A stretch of DNA of 64,000 nucleotides from Neopararhizobium haloflavum (GCF_002750855.1 NZ_NWUC01000001.1:682001-746000), one strand, 5' to 3'; positions 44,010-53,055 are shown, numbered from the stretch's first letter. Notes: a model not told the origin generated them from the letters alone. Made by a program: numbers and translations.

Positions 44010-44036
44010 GCCGCGTCTCCGTTACGTTGCACAGAC

Positions 44037-44061
44037 AACGCGGCCGTCAGGGACTTGTTCC
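44037..44061 (-). promoter_or_regulatory. EcfG promoter of the three-gene membrane-protein operon
   Basis: On the minus strand GGAAC (44061-44057), 16 bases, CGTT (44040-44037): perfect EcfG consensus, with transcription expected near 44029, about 20 bases ahead of the ATG at 44009. Confidence 0.85.
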
Positions 44062-44120
44062 ACATATGCTTATGTAACGCTGCGGGCTGGAGCGACCACG
44101 CTTAACGGGTCAAACCATCA

Positions 44121-45092
44121 TTACGGAACGAGGATCGACTTGCCCATCGTGCCGCGATCGAGAATGCGTTCCAGGACGTTCGGTGCGTCGGCGAGGGGAT
44201 GGGATCCCTCAATGTGCGGGCGCACCCTGCCCATGGCATGCCAGGCGAACAGCTCCTGCATGTTGTCGGAGAAAAGGTCCGGTTCGCGCGCGGTGAAATT
44301 GCCCCAGAAGACGCCGACGACGCTGTATTCCTTGACGAGCGTCAGATTGACGGCGAGCTTGGGTATCCGTCCCGAGGCGAAGCCGACCACAAGCAGGCGG
44401 CCATTGCGGGCCATTGCCCGGCTGGCAGCGTCGAAGGCATCGCCGCCGACCGGGTCGAACACGACGTCGGCGCCCTTGCCGTCCGTTCGTTCCTTGAGCG
44501 CATCCTTCAGGTTGTCGTAGCCGATGGCTTCGTCGGCACCGTTCTCCGCGGCAAGCGCGCGCTTTTCCTTGCTCGATGCAACGGCGATTACGCGCGCGCC
44601 CATCGCCTTGCCGATCTGGACCGCGGCGAGACCCGTCGAACCTGCAGCGCCGAGAACGACGAGCGTTTCCTTGGGCCACAATTGGGCGCGCTGCTTGAGG
44701 GCGTGATGGGCTGTGCCGTAGGCGCACAACAACGCACAGGCATCCGCCGCCGGCATGGCGTCGGGCAAGCGGATGACATTGCGTGCGTCGGTTAGGACCC
44801 GCTCGGCATAGCCGCCGTGCTGCAGCAGGGCGACGACCCGGTCGCCCTCCGAAACCGTCTTGACGTCGGTGCCCGTCGCCACGACCGTTCCGGCGGTTTC
44901 CATGCCGGGCACGAAGGGCGTTGGCGGCTTTACCTGGTAAAGGCCCTTGACCAGAAGGCCGTCGGGATAATTGACGCCCGCGGCTTCGCTCGCGATGACG
45001 ACCTCGTTCGGGCCGGGCGCGGGCAGGTCGATCTCGTCATAGGCGAGCTGGTCGATCGGCCCGAACTCCCTGCAGACGATTGCCCGTGACAT
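44121..45092 (-). CDS. NADPH:quinone oxidoreductase-like MDR enzyme
   Basis: The 323-residue protein is a zinc-free medium-chain reductase of the quinone oxidoreductase type: GroES part with SEAAGVNYPDGLLVKG and PFVPGMETAGTVVATG, Rossmann part with LGAAGSTGLAAVQIGKAMGA and DVVFDPVGGDAFDAA. It may reduce an enoyl or quinone substrate; the position behind an acyl-CoA dehydrogenase favours acyl-chain metabolism. Its ATG overlaps the TAA of that gene by one base. Confidence 0.88.
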   Translation of the reverse strand: MSRAIVCREFGPIDQLAYDEIDLPAPGPNEVVIASEAAGVNYPDGLLVKGLYQVKPPTPFVPGMETAGTVVATGTDVKTVSEGDRVVALLQHGGYAERVLTDARNVIRLPDAMPAADACALLCAYGTAHHALKQRAQLWPKETLVVLGAAGSTGLAAVQIGKAMGARVIAVASSKEKRALAAENGADEAIGYDNLKDALKERTDGKGADVVFDPVGGDAFDAASRAMARNGRLLVVGFASGRIPKLAVNLTLVKEYSVVGVFWGNFTAREPDLFSDNMQELFAWHAMGRVRPHIEGSHPLADAPNVLERILDRGTMGKSILVP

Positions 45093-46330
45093 TAAACCTT
45101 CTCCTGCGTGTATTTGCGCAGTTCGTTGCGCGCCACCTGGCGGCGGTGCACCGCATCAGGCCCGTCGGCAAGGCGCAGCGTGCGCAGATGCGTCCACATC
45201 CTTGCAAGGGGCGTGTCCTGCGAGATGCCCTGTCCGCCGAACATCTGCACGGCATGATCGGTGACCTTGAGCGCGACGTTCGGCGCGACAACCTTGATCT
45301 GGCTGATCCAGGGGGCCGCAGCCTTCGGATCCTTCTGGTCCATCATCCATGCCGCCTTGAGGCAGAGCAGGCGGGCCATCTCGATGTCGGAACGGCATTC
45401 GGCGATGATGTCGAAGTTCGCGCCGAGATCCGCCAGCCGTTTTCCGAACGCCTCGCGGCGCAGTGCACGTTGACACATCAGTTCAAGCGCACGCTCGGCA
45501 TTGCCGATGGCGCGCATGCAATGGTGAATGCGGCCGGGTCCGAGCCGGCCCTGCGAAATCTCGAAGCCGCGGCCTTCGCCCAGCAGCAGGTCGCGGGCAG
45601 GGACACGCACATCGGTGAAGCGAAGGTGCCAATGACCGTGCGGCGCGTCGTCTTCGCCATAAACCTGCATCGGTCTCAGCTTCTCGATCCCCGGCGTCCT
45701 GGCGTCGACGACGATCATCGAATGGCGCTTGTGCTTCGGCTCCTCGTCGCTGCCGGTCCTGACCATCACGATGTAGACCGCACAGCGCGGATCGCCGGTG
45801 CCGGATGCCCACCATTTCTCGCCGTTCAGCACATAGTCGTCGCCGTCGCGTTTGCAGCGCATCGCGATGTTCGTTGCGTCCGACGACGCGACATCGGGTT
45901 CGGTCATGAGATAGGCGGATCGAATCTGTCCGGCGAGAAGCGGCGTCAGCCACTGCTCCTTGTGCGCATCGGTGCCGTATCGCTCGAACACTTCCATGTT
46001 GCCGGTGTCCGGGGCCGAGCAATTGAAGACTTCGGCGCCGAGATGCGCCTTGCCCATTTCTTCGGCGAGATAGGCGTATTCGACGGTCGACAAGCCGTAG
46101 CCGCGTGCGCTGTCGGTCAACCAGAAATTCCAGAGCTTGCGCTCCCTGGCCTTGGTCTTCAGGCCTTCGAGAATCTCGGTCTGGCGCGGAGTATAGGTCC
46201 AGCGGTCTCCCTTCGAGACTTCCGACAAGAACGCCTCATCGAGCGGGATGATCTCCTCACGGACCATCGTCGCTACCGCTTCGTGAATCGGCTTCAGCCG
46301 ATCCGTCATGCCGAGATCCATCGTGGTCAT
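45092..46330 (-). CDS. Acyl-CoA dehydrogenase
   Basis: The 412-residue flavoprotein has the family motifs YLMTEPDVASSDATNI, GEKWWASGTGDPRC and the C-terminal MFGGQGISQDTPLARM, with LADGPDAVHRRQVAR at the end. This subgroup (ACAD10/11-like) is often next to aminoglycoside-phosphotransferase-like genes, as it is here at 47316. ATG 46330 is chosen: the ribosome site GGAGATGG lies seven bases upstream, and the longer frames are unrelated. It forms one unit with the quinone oxidoreductase gene. Confidence 0.92.
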   Translation of the reverse strand: MTTMDLGMTDRLKPIHEAVATMVREEIIPLDEAFLSEVSKGDRWTYTPRQTEILEGLKTKARERKLWNFWLTDSARGYGLSTVEYAYLAEEMGKAHLGAEVFNCSAPDTGNMEVFERYGTDAHKEQWLTPLLAGQIRSAYLMTEPDVASSDATNIAMRCKRDGDDYVLNGEKWWASGTGDPRCAVYIVMVRTGSDEEPKHKRHSMIVVDARTPGIEKLRPMQVYGEDDAPHGHWHLRFTDVRVPARDLLLGEGRGFEISQGRLGPGRIHHCMRAIGNAERALELMCQRALRREAFGKRLADLGANFDIIAECRSDIEMARLLCLKAAWMMDQKDPKAAAPWISQIKVVAPNVALKVTDHAVQMFGGQGISQDTPLARMWTHLRTLRLADGPDAVHRRQVARNELRKYTQEKV

Positions 46331-46497
46331 GATTGTGTCCATCTCCTTCCAATCCTCGTTGAAGCAACAACCACATGCGAGGGCAACTTGTCCAATGGGG
46401 AGTGCATGGGGACGATGCGATGGGGGCAGGTGTGCCGCCGCACTAGCCACAGCGCGCCTTGCCACTTACACCTTCAGTGCAGGAAGTGGAGGATTGC

Positions 46498-47319
46498 ATG
46501 AACTATCTTGAGGAGCTGTTCTCGGTTGCCGGCAAGACGGCGCTGGTGACGGGGGGCGCGACAGGTATCGGGCGGATGGTGGCGAGCGCGCTCGTCAATG
46601 GCGGCGCCAAGGTCCTGATCGCCTCGCGCAAGGGCGAGGATTGCCGCGCCGTGGCCGAGGCGCTCAACCAGTCGGGCGCGCCGGGTCAGGCGGATGGATT
46701 TGCCGGCGATGTCGGCACGCCGGAGGGCGTTGGCGCGCTCGTCGATGCGGTTCGATCACGCTGCGATCGCTTGCACGTCCTCGTCAACAATGCCGGCGTT
46801 TCCTGGGGTGCGCCGTTGGAGACCTTTCCCCATTCGGCGTGGGAAAAGGTGATGAACGTCAACGTTGCGGGTCTCTTCACGCTGACGCGCGATCTGCTGC
46901 CGCTTCTGGATGCGGCGGCAACGGATGACGACCCGGCGCGTGTCATCAACCTAGGCTCGGTCATGGGAACCGTGCCGCTTGCCGACGGGGCCTATTCCTA
47001 TTCGGCCTCCAAGGCGGCCGTGCATCATCTGACCCGGATTTTCGCCAACGAGTTCGCGGCGCGACGCATCACCGTCAATGCCTTTGCCCCAGGCCCGTTT
47101 CAGTCGAAGATGACGGCATTTGCCACCGGGACCGACGACAAGGCCGACATTGTCGGCAAGGGGGTGCCGCTCGGCCGGATCGGTTCGCCGGACGACATCG
47201 CGGGTGCCACACTCTATCTGTGCTCCAGGGCCGGCGCCTATGTGTCCGGAGCGATCCTGCCGCTGGACGGGGGCATGTCCGCGCACGACACCAACCGGCT
47301 GTTCAAGGATTTCCAATGA
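46498..47319 (+). CDS. SDR-family oxidoreductase
   Basis: The 273-residue protein has the classical SDR pattern: cofactor loop TGGATGIGRMVA, NNAGVSWGAP, catalytic YSYSASKAAVHHL and PGPFQSKM after the active site. The substrate is likely a hydroxyacyl-CoA or alcohol, judging from its neighbours. It diverges from the acyl-CoA dehydrogenase gene and overlaps the phosphotransferase gene by 4 bases (ATGATG start). Confidence 0.9.
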   Translation: MNYLEELFSVAGKTALVTGGATGIGRMVASALVNGGAKVLIASRKGEDCRAVAEALNQSGAPGQADGFAGDVGTPEGVGALVDAVRSRCDRLHVLVNNAGVSWGAPLETFPHSAWEKVMNVNVAGLFTLTRDLLPLLDAAATDDDPARVINLGSVMGTVPLADGAYSYSASKAAVHHLTRIFANEFAARRITVNAFAPGPFQSKMTAFATGTDDKADIVGKGVPLGRIGSPDDIAGATLYLCSRAGAYVSGAILPLDGGMSAHDTNRLFKDFQ

Positions 47320-48356
47320 TGGCCGAGGCTGCAGGCGACGTCATCGACATTAACAAGCTCGAGCCGCTGCTTCGCGAAGAGATCGAAGGGTTCGGTCGTA
47401 TCACCGAACTGCGCAAGTTCGATACGGGCCAGTCCAATCCCACCTATATGATCGCAACGGATGCGCGGCGATACGTGCTGCGTGCCAAGCCGCCGGGGCA
47501 ACTGCTGAAGTCGGCGCATCAGGTGGACCGCGAATATCGCGTGATGCGCGCTCTGGCGGCGACCGACGTGCCGGTGCCGCAAGTTCTTTATCTGTCCGGC
47601 GACGACAGCCCGATCGGGCGGATGTTCTTCGTGATGGAACATCTCGACGGGCGTATCTTCTGGGATCCGGCGCTGCCGGAACTCAGCAAGGCCGATCGGG
47701 GCGCGATCTATGCGTCGATGAATGCGGTCATGGCCGCGATGCATGACGTCGATCTGGAAGATGTCGGGCTTGCCGATTTCGGGCGGCCCGGAAATTATTT
47801 CGAACGCCAGTACAGGCGCTGGTCGGAGCAATATCGTCTGTCGGCCATCGATCCGATCCCGGAGATGGATGCGCTGATAGCCTGGTTGGGCGAGCATATG
47901 CCGCCCGATGACGGGCAGGTTGCGCTGGTCCACGGCGACTTCCGAATGGACAACATGATCTTGGCCCGTGACAGCGCTGCAATCCTCGGCGTTCTGGACT
48001 GGGAACTGTCGACCCTCGGCCATCCTTTCGCGGACCTGTCGTATCAATGCATGCAGCTGCGCCTGCCGCATGACAGCACCTTCAAGGGGCTCGGCGGCGT
48101 CGATCGTGCGGCCGCCGGGATTGCCTCGGAAGAGGCCTATGTCGAAGCCTATTGCGAGCGGCGGGGCATCGCGCGCATCGACAATTGGCCGTTCTATCTC
48201 GCCTTCGCGTTCTTTCGGCTCGGCGCCATCCTTCAGGGCGTCCTCAAACGGGCCGTGGACGGCAACGCATCCAACCCCGGTCGGGCCCGCGAAATGGGCC
48301 GGGCCATCCCGCTCATCGCGTCCGAGGCGATGCGCGTCGTGCGCGAGGAGGGCTGA
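47316..48356 (+). CDS. Aminoglycoside-phosphotransferase-fold protein (ACAD10/11-associated)
   Basis: This 346-residue kinase-fold protein has the Brenner motif HGDFRMDNMI, metal site LDWELST and an N-terminal lobe with FDTGQSNPTYMI. In the ACAD10/11 system a kinase of this fold phosphorylates 4-hydroxyacyl-CoAs so that an acyl-CoA dehydrogenase partner can eliminate the phosphate. Co-location with an acyl-CoA dehydrogenase and SDRs supports a similar role, as inference. A true antibiotic resistance role is unlikely. Confidence 0.87.
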   Translation: MMAEAAGDVIDINKLEPLLREEIEGFGRITELRKFDTGQSNPTYMIATDARRYVLRAKPPGQLLKSAHQVDREYRVMRALAATDVPVPQVLYLSGDDSPIGRMFFVMEHLDGRIFWDPALPELSKADRGAIYASMNAVMAAMHDVDLEDVGLADFGRPGNYFERQYRRWSEQYRLSAIDPIPEMDALIAWLGEHMPPDDGQVALVHGDFRMDNMILARDSAAILGVLDWELSTLGHPFADLSYQCMQLRLPHDSTFKGLGGVDRAAAGIASEEAYVEAYCERRGIARIDNWPFYLAFAFFRLGAILQGVLKRAVDGNASNPGRAREMGRAIPLIASEAMRVVREEG

Positions 48357-48359
48357 GCC

Positions 48360-49127
48360 ATGACGCGTCCGTTCGAGGGCCGCACCATCCTCATCACCGG
48401 TGCGGCCGGTGGCTTCGGATCAGCTCTTGCCCGGCGGTTTGCCGGGGAGGGCGCAAGGCTTGTCCTTTCCGATCTTTCGATCGAGCCGCTTGACGCACTG
48501 GCAGCCGAAATCGATGCCGACTGCGTGGCACAAGCCGGTGACGTGCGAAAGGACGAAACCGCGCGCGACCTGGTCGCCGCAGCGGTGAAGCGCTTCGGCT
48601 CGCTCGATGTCGCCATCAACAATGCCGGTATTGCCAGTGCCTTCAAACCGCTGCACGAGACACCCGTGGACGAAGCAGAGCGGATCATGGCGGTGAATCT
48701 TACGGGCGTCGTCTTCGCCATGCGGCACCAGATACCGCAGATGCGCGCGCAATTCGCGGCGAACGGTTCCTGGTCGGCGATCGTCAACATGGCTTCCATC
48801 GCCGGCGTCATCGGCGCTGCGGGGCTTGCCGTCTACGCGGGCGCCAAGCACGGTGTCGTCGGTCTCAGCAAATCGGCCGCGCTGGAAAATGCGCGCCACG
48901 GGGTGCGGATCAATTGCGTGTGCCCGACCTTTTCACCCACCGCGATGGTGACGGAAGACATTTCCGCCGGCAATCCCGATCTCGACAAGCTTGCGCGCGG
49001 TATTCCCATGCGGCGTCTCGCCCGTGTCGAGGAGGTGGTGGACGCCGTCATCTTCGCCGCGTCGCCCGCATCCAGCTTCCTCACCGGTCAGGCCATTCAC
49101 GTTGATGGAGGGATCACCGCCGGATGA
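48360..49127 (+). CDS. SDR-family oxidoreductase
   Basis: The 255-residue SDR has ILITGAAGGFGSALARRFAGEG, INNAGIASAF and YAGAKHGVVGLSKSAALENA, ending in the FLTGQAIHVDGG C-terminal SDR signature. It follows the kinase-like gene by 3 bases and overlaps modE by 4 bases. It probably belongs to the same acyl-chain unit; the modE overlap may be chance. Confidence 0.9.
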   Translation: MTRPFEGRTILITGAAGGFGSALARRFAGEGARLVLSDLSIEPLDALAAEIDADCVAQAGDVRKDETARDLVAAAVKRFGSLDVAINNAGIASAFKPLHETPVDEAERIMAVNLTGVVFAMRHQIPQMRAQFAANGSWSAIVNMASIAGVIGAAGLAVYAGAKHGVVGLSKSAALENARHGVRINCVCPTFSPTAMVTEDISAGNPDLDKLARGIPMRRLARVEEVVDAVIFAASPASSFLTGQAIHVDGGITAG

Positions 49128-49498
49128 CCAAGACAGCCAGTGACCGCTTCACGCTTCGCATTCGCCTGAAGCTCGGCCCCGACATCGCGCTGGGTCCCGG
49201 CAAAGCCGATCTTCTGGAGGGCATACGCGATACTGGATCGATCGCGGCGGCCGGCCGGCGCATGAAGATGAGCTACAAGCGGGCCTGGTTGCTGATCGAG
49301 ACGATGAACCGCAATTTCGCCGAACCGCTGGTCGAAACATCGAAGGGCGGCGCCGGCCATGGCGGCGCGGTGTTGACGGAAACCGGCCTGCGCGTGCTTG
49401 GCCTTTATCGATCGATCGAGGCTCAGGCGAGGGCGGGCAGTGCACGCGACATCGACGCGCTGGAAGCCTTGTTGTCCGATATGTCCAATCGGAAATAA
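49124..49498 (+). CDS. modE: ModE-type molybdate regulator, DNA-binding domain only
   Basis: The 124-residue protein corresponds to the N-terminal winged-helix half of ModE: LGPGKADLLEGIRDTGSIAAAGRRMKMSYKRAWLLIETMN, then SKGGAGHGGAVLTETG. The two C-terminal TOBE/mop molybdate-binding domains of E. coli ModE are absent, so effector sensing must come from another protein (for example a separate Mop-type protein) or not at all. It reads into modA with a 69-base gap that contains a possible ModE operator. Confidence 0.87.
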   Translation: MTKTASDRFTLRIRLKLGPDIALGPGKADLLEGIRDTGSIAAAGRRMKMSYKRAWLLIETMNRNFAEPLVETSKGGAGHGGAVLTETGLRVLGLYRSIEAQARAGSARDIDALEALLSDMSNRK

Positions 49499-49500
49499 CG
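49477..49500. promoter_or_regulatory. Candidate ModE operator upstream of modA
   Basis: CGATATGTC and GAAATAACG form an imperfect inverted repeat separated by 6 bases, the same spacing as the ModE box. The half-sites match the ModE arm CG-C-TATATA only partly (6 of 9 each). The site overlaps the last codons of modE. An 11-base direct repeat (GTCCGATATGT at 49474 and 49531) also lies here. Confidence 0.35.
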
Positions 49501-49567
49501 GTTGTCGACGCTGCCGTTTCATGATCTATGGTCCGATATGTTTGAGTGGATAGATCGGGAGGGAGCG

Positions 49568-50344
49568 ATGGTCGGCATGGTGAAGTGGGGTCTCGGCGTG
49601 GGACTGCTGACGCTTGCAGGCGTGCTGTCGCAGAACGGTCCCGCTCAATCGGAGGAGGCTTCACTCGCGGTTGCGGCGAATTTCACCGAAGTCATTGAGG
49701 TCCTCGTCGCCGATTTCGAAGGGTCGAGCGACCACGAACTGACGATCGTGACCGGCTCGACGGGCCAGCTTTATTCGCAGATCGCAAACGGTGCCCCGTT
49801 CGACATTTTCCTGGCGGCCGATCAGGAGCGCCCCGAGCGACTGGAGGCGGAAGGCGGCGCTGTCGAAGGCACGCGCTTTACCTACGCTATCGGCCGGATC
49901 ACGCTCTGGAGCCCCGATCCCGCGGCGATCGGTGACGACGGCGGCGACTATCTGGCCAACGGATCGTTTCGCGCACTGGCGATGGCAAATCCGGACCTTG
50001 CGCCTTATGGCGTTGCTGCGCGCGAGACGCTTCAGGCGCTCGACCTTTGGGATGCCATGAAGGGCCGGATCGTCCTTGGCGAGAACATCGGCCAGACCCA
50101 TGCGATGGTCGCGACGGGCAACGCCGAGGCCGGCTTTGTCGCGCTTTCCTATGTCCTCAGCCCGGAAAACGATCAGCCGGGAAGTCGCTGGGACGTGCCC
50201 GGTGATCTCTATTCGCCGATCAGGCAGGATGCCGTGCTGGTCGCGCGCGGCCGCGACAACACGGCGGCGCGCGCGTTTCTGGACTACATGCGATCGGATG
50301 CAGCGCATGAGACGATCCGCGCCTATGGCTACGACGTCGATTAG
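49568..50344 (+). CDS. modA: Periplasmic molybdate-binding protein ModA
   Basis: The 258-residue protein has a signal peptide (GLGVGLLTLAGVLSQ, cut near residue 28) and the ModA core LAVAANFTEVIEVL, TGSTGQLYSQI, FDIFLAADQERP and the late VGQ/FVALSYVLSPE segment. It binds molybdate in the periplasm and hands it to ModBC. ATG 49568 has a GGGAGGG ribosome site directly upstream; the longer frame is rejected. Confidence 0.93.
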   Translation: MVGMVKWGLGVGLLTLAGVLSQNGPAQSEEASLAVAANFTEVIEVLVADFEGSSDHELTIVTGSTGQLYSQIANGAPFDIFLAADQERPERLEAEGGAVEGTRFTYAIGRITLWSPDPAAIGDDGGDYLANGSFRALAMANPDLAPYGVAARETLQALDLWDAMKGRIVLGENIGQTHAMVATGNAEAGFVALSYVLSPENDQPGSRWDVPGDLYSPIRQDAVLVARGRDNTAARAFLDYMRSDAAHETIRAYGYDVD

Positions 50345-50378
50345 GGTATTGCGGGGTCTGTCTTGCTTATCGTGATCG

Positions 50379-51056
50379 ATGACCTTGCCTGATGCCGGTC
50401 CCATCTTCCTGACTTTGCGGCTGGCCGCGACGGCGACGGCCGTGCTGCTTATTTTCGGCACGCCGCTTGCCTGGTGGCTTGCGCACACAAGATCGCGAAT
50501 CAAACCCTTCGCGGAGGCACTGACGGCCCTTCCGCTCGTCCTTCCTCCCACGGTGATCGGCTTTTATCTTCTGATCCTGATGAGCCCGCGCGCGCCAATC
50601 GGCGCATTCTGGCTGAGCATTACCGACACCACGCTGACCTTCTCCTTTACCGGGCTCGTGGTCGCGTCCGTCTTCTATTCGCTGCCGTTCATGGTGCAGC
50701 CCCTGCAAAGCGCATTCGAGGCGGTGGGGCGCGCGCCGCTGGAAGCGGCCGCCACGCTCAGGGCCGGCCGGCTCGATCGGTTCTTCACCGTCGCCGCCCC
50801 GCTGGCGGCGCGGGGCTTCCTCACGGCGATCGTGCTCACATTTGCCCACACGATCGGCGAGTTCGGCGTGGTGCTGATGGTCGGTGGCAACATACCCGGT
50901 GAAACCCGTGTCATCTCCATTGCCATCTACGAGAACGTCGAGACGCTGCGCTACGGCGAGGCGCACGTCCTGTCGGCGATCATGATGGCGTTCTCCTTCG
51001 CGGTGCTGCTCGCGGTCTACACGATCAACCGCCGCATGCCGATGAAGACGCTTTGA
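50379..51056 (+). CDS. modB: Molybdate ABC permease ModB
   Basis: The 225-residue membrane protein has about five transmembrane helices and the conserved LPLVLPPTVIGFYLL and APLAARGFLTAIVLTFAHTIGEFGVVLM, matching ModB. It forms the homodimeric channel for molybdate. The gap to modA is 34 bases, and its stop lies 2 bases before the modC start codon. Confidence 0.93.
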   Translation: MTLPDAGPIFLTLRLAATATAVLLIFGTPLAWWLAHTRSRIKPFAEALTALPLVLPPTVIGFYLLILMSPRAPIGAFWLSITDTTLTFSFTGLVVASVFYSLPFMVQPLQSAFEAVGRAPLEAAATLRAGRLDRFFTVAAPLAARGFLTAIVLTFAHTIGEFGVVLMVGGNIPGETRVISIAIYENVETLRYGEAHVLSAIMMAFSFAVLLAVYTINRRMPMKTL

Positions 51057-51058
51057 TC

Positions 51059-52156
51059 ATGGCGCGGCTGTCACTCGACATCGACATCACGTTCAACGAT
51101 TTTCGGCTGACCCTGCGCGAAGATCTGGAACTGGACGGCATAACCGCGCTTTTCGGCCATTCCGGGTGCGGCAAGAGCACGCTGTTGAGGATCATCTCGG
51201 GCCTGGAAACGCGTGCAAAGGGCCGGATCGCTCTCGACAGCGAAGTCTGGCTCGATGACACGGCGCGCTTTGCGATCCCGGCGGAACGGCGCGGAGTCGG
51301 CTATGTCTTTCAGGAAGCGCGTCTTTTCGCGCATCTGAGTGTAGCGGGCAATTTGCGCTTTGCAGACCGGCGATCGCGCCGCATTGCCAGCCACCCGACA
51401 TTTGCGAGCGTGGTGGAGGCCCTTGATCTCGGCCCATTGCTGGAGCGATCGGTAGCGACACTGTCCGGCGGAGAGAAGCAACGGGTTGCGATCGGGCGTA
51501 CGCTGCTTGCCCGTCCGCGTCTTCTGCTCCTCGATGAGCCGCTTTCGGCGCTCGACGGCAGGCGCAAGGGCGAAATCCTTCCCTACATCGCGGCCCTTCC
51601 GGAGCGCTTCGGCATCCCGATCATCTACGTCACCCATGCCGTTGAGGAGGTGGCGCAGCTTGCCAGCCATATCGTGGTTCTGTCCGAGGGGAGGGTGGCT
51701 GCGCGCGGGGCGGCGGACGAGACGCTTGCGCGGCTCGATCTCGGACCGCTGACAGGGCGTTTCGAAGCCGGCACCCTCCTCGATGCGACCGTTGCCGGTC
51801 ACGACAGTCATTTCATGATGACGCGGCTTGCTCTGGGAAGCCAAGCCATCTGGGTGCCGGAGCTATCCGGCAAGGTCGGCGAGGCCGTGCGGCTTCGGCT
51901 GCGGGCGCGGGACGTCTCGCTGGCCACTGCCCGGCCGCACGGCATTTCGATCCGCAACTGTCTCGAAGGAACGGTGCGCGAAATCGCCGAGGAGAGCCAG
52001 ACCGCCTATGCCGAGGTGTTGGTCGACGTGGCGGGCAATGCGGTCAGGGCCCGTGTGACGCGCATGGCGATCGCCGAACTCGAACTCGGCGCGGGCAAGC
52101 CCGTCCACGTGCTGATCAAATCGATCGCGCTCGACAGGCTCTCCCGGCGCCGGTAA
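51059..52156 (+). CDS. modC: Molybdate ABC ATP-binding protein ModC
   Basis: The 365-residue protein has Walker A FGHSGCGKSTLL, FQEARLFAHLSV, signature TLSGGEKQR and Walker B LLLLDEPLSALD, and a C-terminal TOBE domain (about 290-360, NCLEGTVREIAEE) that is the usual molybdate-sensing part of ModC. ATG 51059 is preferred; a TTG at 51053 overlapping the modB stop is an alternative start. The operon ends against the opposing SDR gene after 16 bases. Confidence 0.93.
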   Translation: MARLSLDIDITFNDFRLTLREDLELDGITALFGHSGCGKSTLLRIISGLETRAKGRIALDSEVWLDDTARFAIPAERRGVGYVFQEARLFAHLSVAGNLRFADRRSRRIASHPTFASVVEALDLGPLLERSVATLSGGEKQRVAIGRTLLARPRLLLLDEPLSALDGRRKGEILPYIAALPERFGIPIIYVTHAVEEVAQLASHIVVLSEGRVAARGAADETLARLDLGPLTGRFEAGTLLDATVAGHDSHFMMTRLALGSQAIWVPELSGKVGEAVRLRLRARDVSLATARPHGISIRNCLEGTVREIAEESQTAYAEVLVDVAGNAVRARVTRMAIAELELGAGKPVHVLIKSIALDRLSRRR

Positions 52157-52172
52157 GCCGCGCGCCTCTGCG

Positions 52173-52937
52173 CTATTTCGGCGCCATCCGCAGCGCGCCG
52201 TCGAGGCGGATCGTTTCGCCGTTCAGCATCTCGTTGTCGATGATGGCAAGGGCCAGCGCCGCATACTCTTCCGGCTTTCCAAGGCGGGAGGGGAAGGGCA
52301 CCGATGCGCCGAGGCTTTTCTGTGCCGCTTCCGGCAGCCCGAGAAGCATCGGCGTTTCGAAGATGCCGGGAGCGATGGTGCATACGCGCACGCCTATTTG
52401 CGCGAATTCGCGCGCGGCCGGTAGCGTCAGTGCCATGACCCCGCCCTTCGACGCGGCATAGGCGGTCTGGCCGATCTGGCCCTCATAGGCGGCCACCGAG
52501 GCGGTGTTGACGATCACGCCGCGCTCGCCGCTCTGGCTCAGCGGTTCGAGGTCGGCAGCCTGTTCGGCAAACAGCCGCAGGAAGTTGAACGTGCCGACAA
52601 GATTGATCTCGACGGTGCGCCGGAAGTCGTCGAGCGCCATCACGCCGGACTTGCCGAGCACTTTCTTGGCCGGCGCGACGCCGGCGCAATTGACGAGGAT
52701 GCGCGCCGGTCCGTGCGCCTCGGCTGCCTTCTGCATCGCCACCTCGGCTTCGCTGGCACTTGAAACGTCGCAGGCAAGCGCGATCCCGCCGATCTCGCTG
52801 GCGACGGCCGCTGCTCCCTGTTCGTTGTGGTCGACGATGGCGACCCTCGCTCCGCGCGCCGCCAAGGCGCGTGCCGTCGCCGCGCCGAGCCCCGACGCGC
52901 CGCCCGTGATGATCGCGGCGTGATCCTTGATGTCCAT
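52173..52937 (-). CDS. SDR dehydrogenase, 3-hydroxyacyl-CoA dehydrogenase-like
   Basis: The 254-residue protein has AAIITGGASGLGAATARALAARG, NCAGVAPAKKV, TASVAAYEGQIGQTAYAASKGGV and APGIFETPMLLGLPEA, the HSD10-type (type II 3-hydroxyacyl-CoA dehydrogenase) pattern. It likely oxidises 3-hydroxyacyl-CoA. ATG 52937 is set by a GGGAG site upstream; the longer open frame reaching 53390 is a shadow of the next gene region. It is transcribed alone. Confidence 0.9.
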   Translation of the reverse strand: MDIKDHAAIITGGASGLGAATARALAARGARVAIVDHNEQGAAAVASEIGGIALACDVSSASEAEVAMQKAAEAHGPARILVNCAGVAPAKKVLGKSGVMALDDFRRTVEINLVGTFNFLRLFAEQAADLEPLSQSGERGVIVNTASVAAYEGQIGQTAYAASKGGVMALTLPAAREFAQIGVRVCTIAPGIFETPMLLGLPEAAQKSLGASVPFPSRLGKPEEYAALALAIIDNEMLNGETIRLDGALRMAPK

Positions 52938-53055
52938 GAAATGCTCCCTGACTGAATGGTTCCCTGGGGCGCCACATAGCGTAACGCGGGATGCCGGCTC
53001 AATAGCCTGCAGCGTTAGCCTGGAGCGTTCTGGGCGATGACGCTGGGCGTCCGGA

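Noticed and set aside
47316-48356. Aminoglycoside resistance gene
   Set aside because: The kinase fold with HGDFRMDN is shared with metabolic kinases. Context with acyl-CoA dehydrogenase and SDR genes favours a fatty-acid role.
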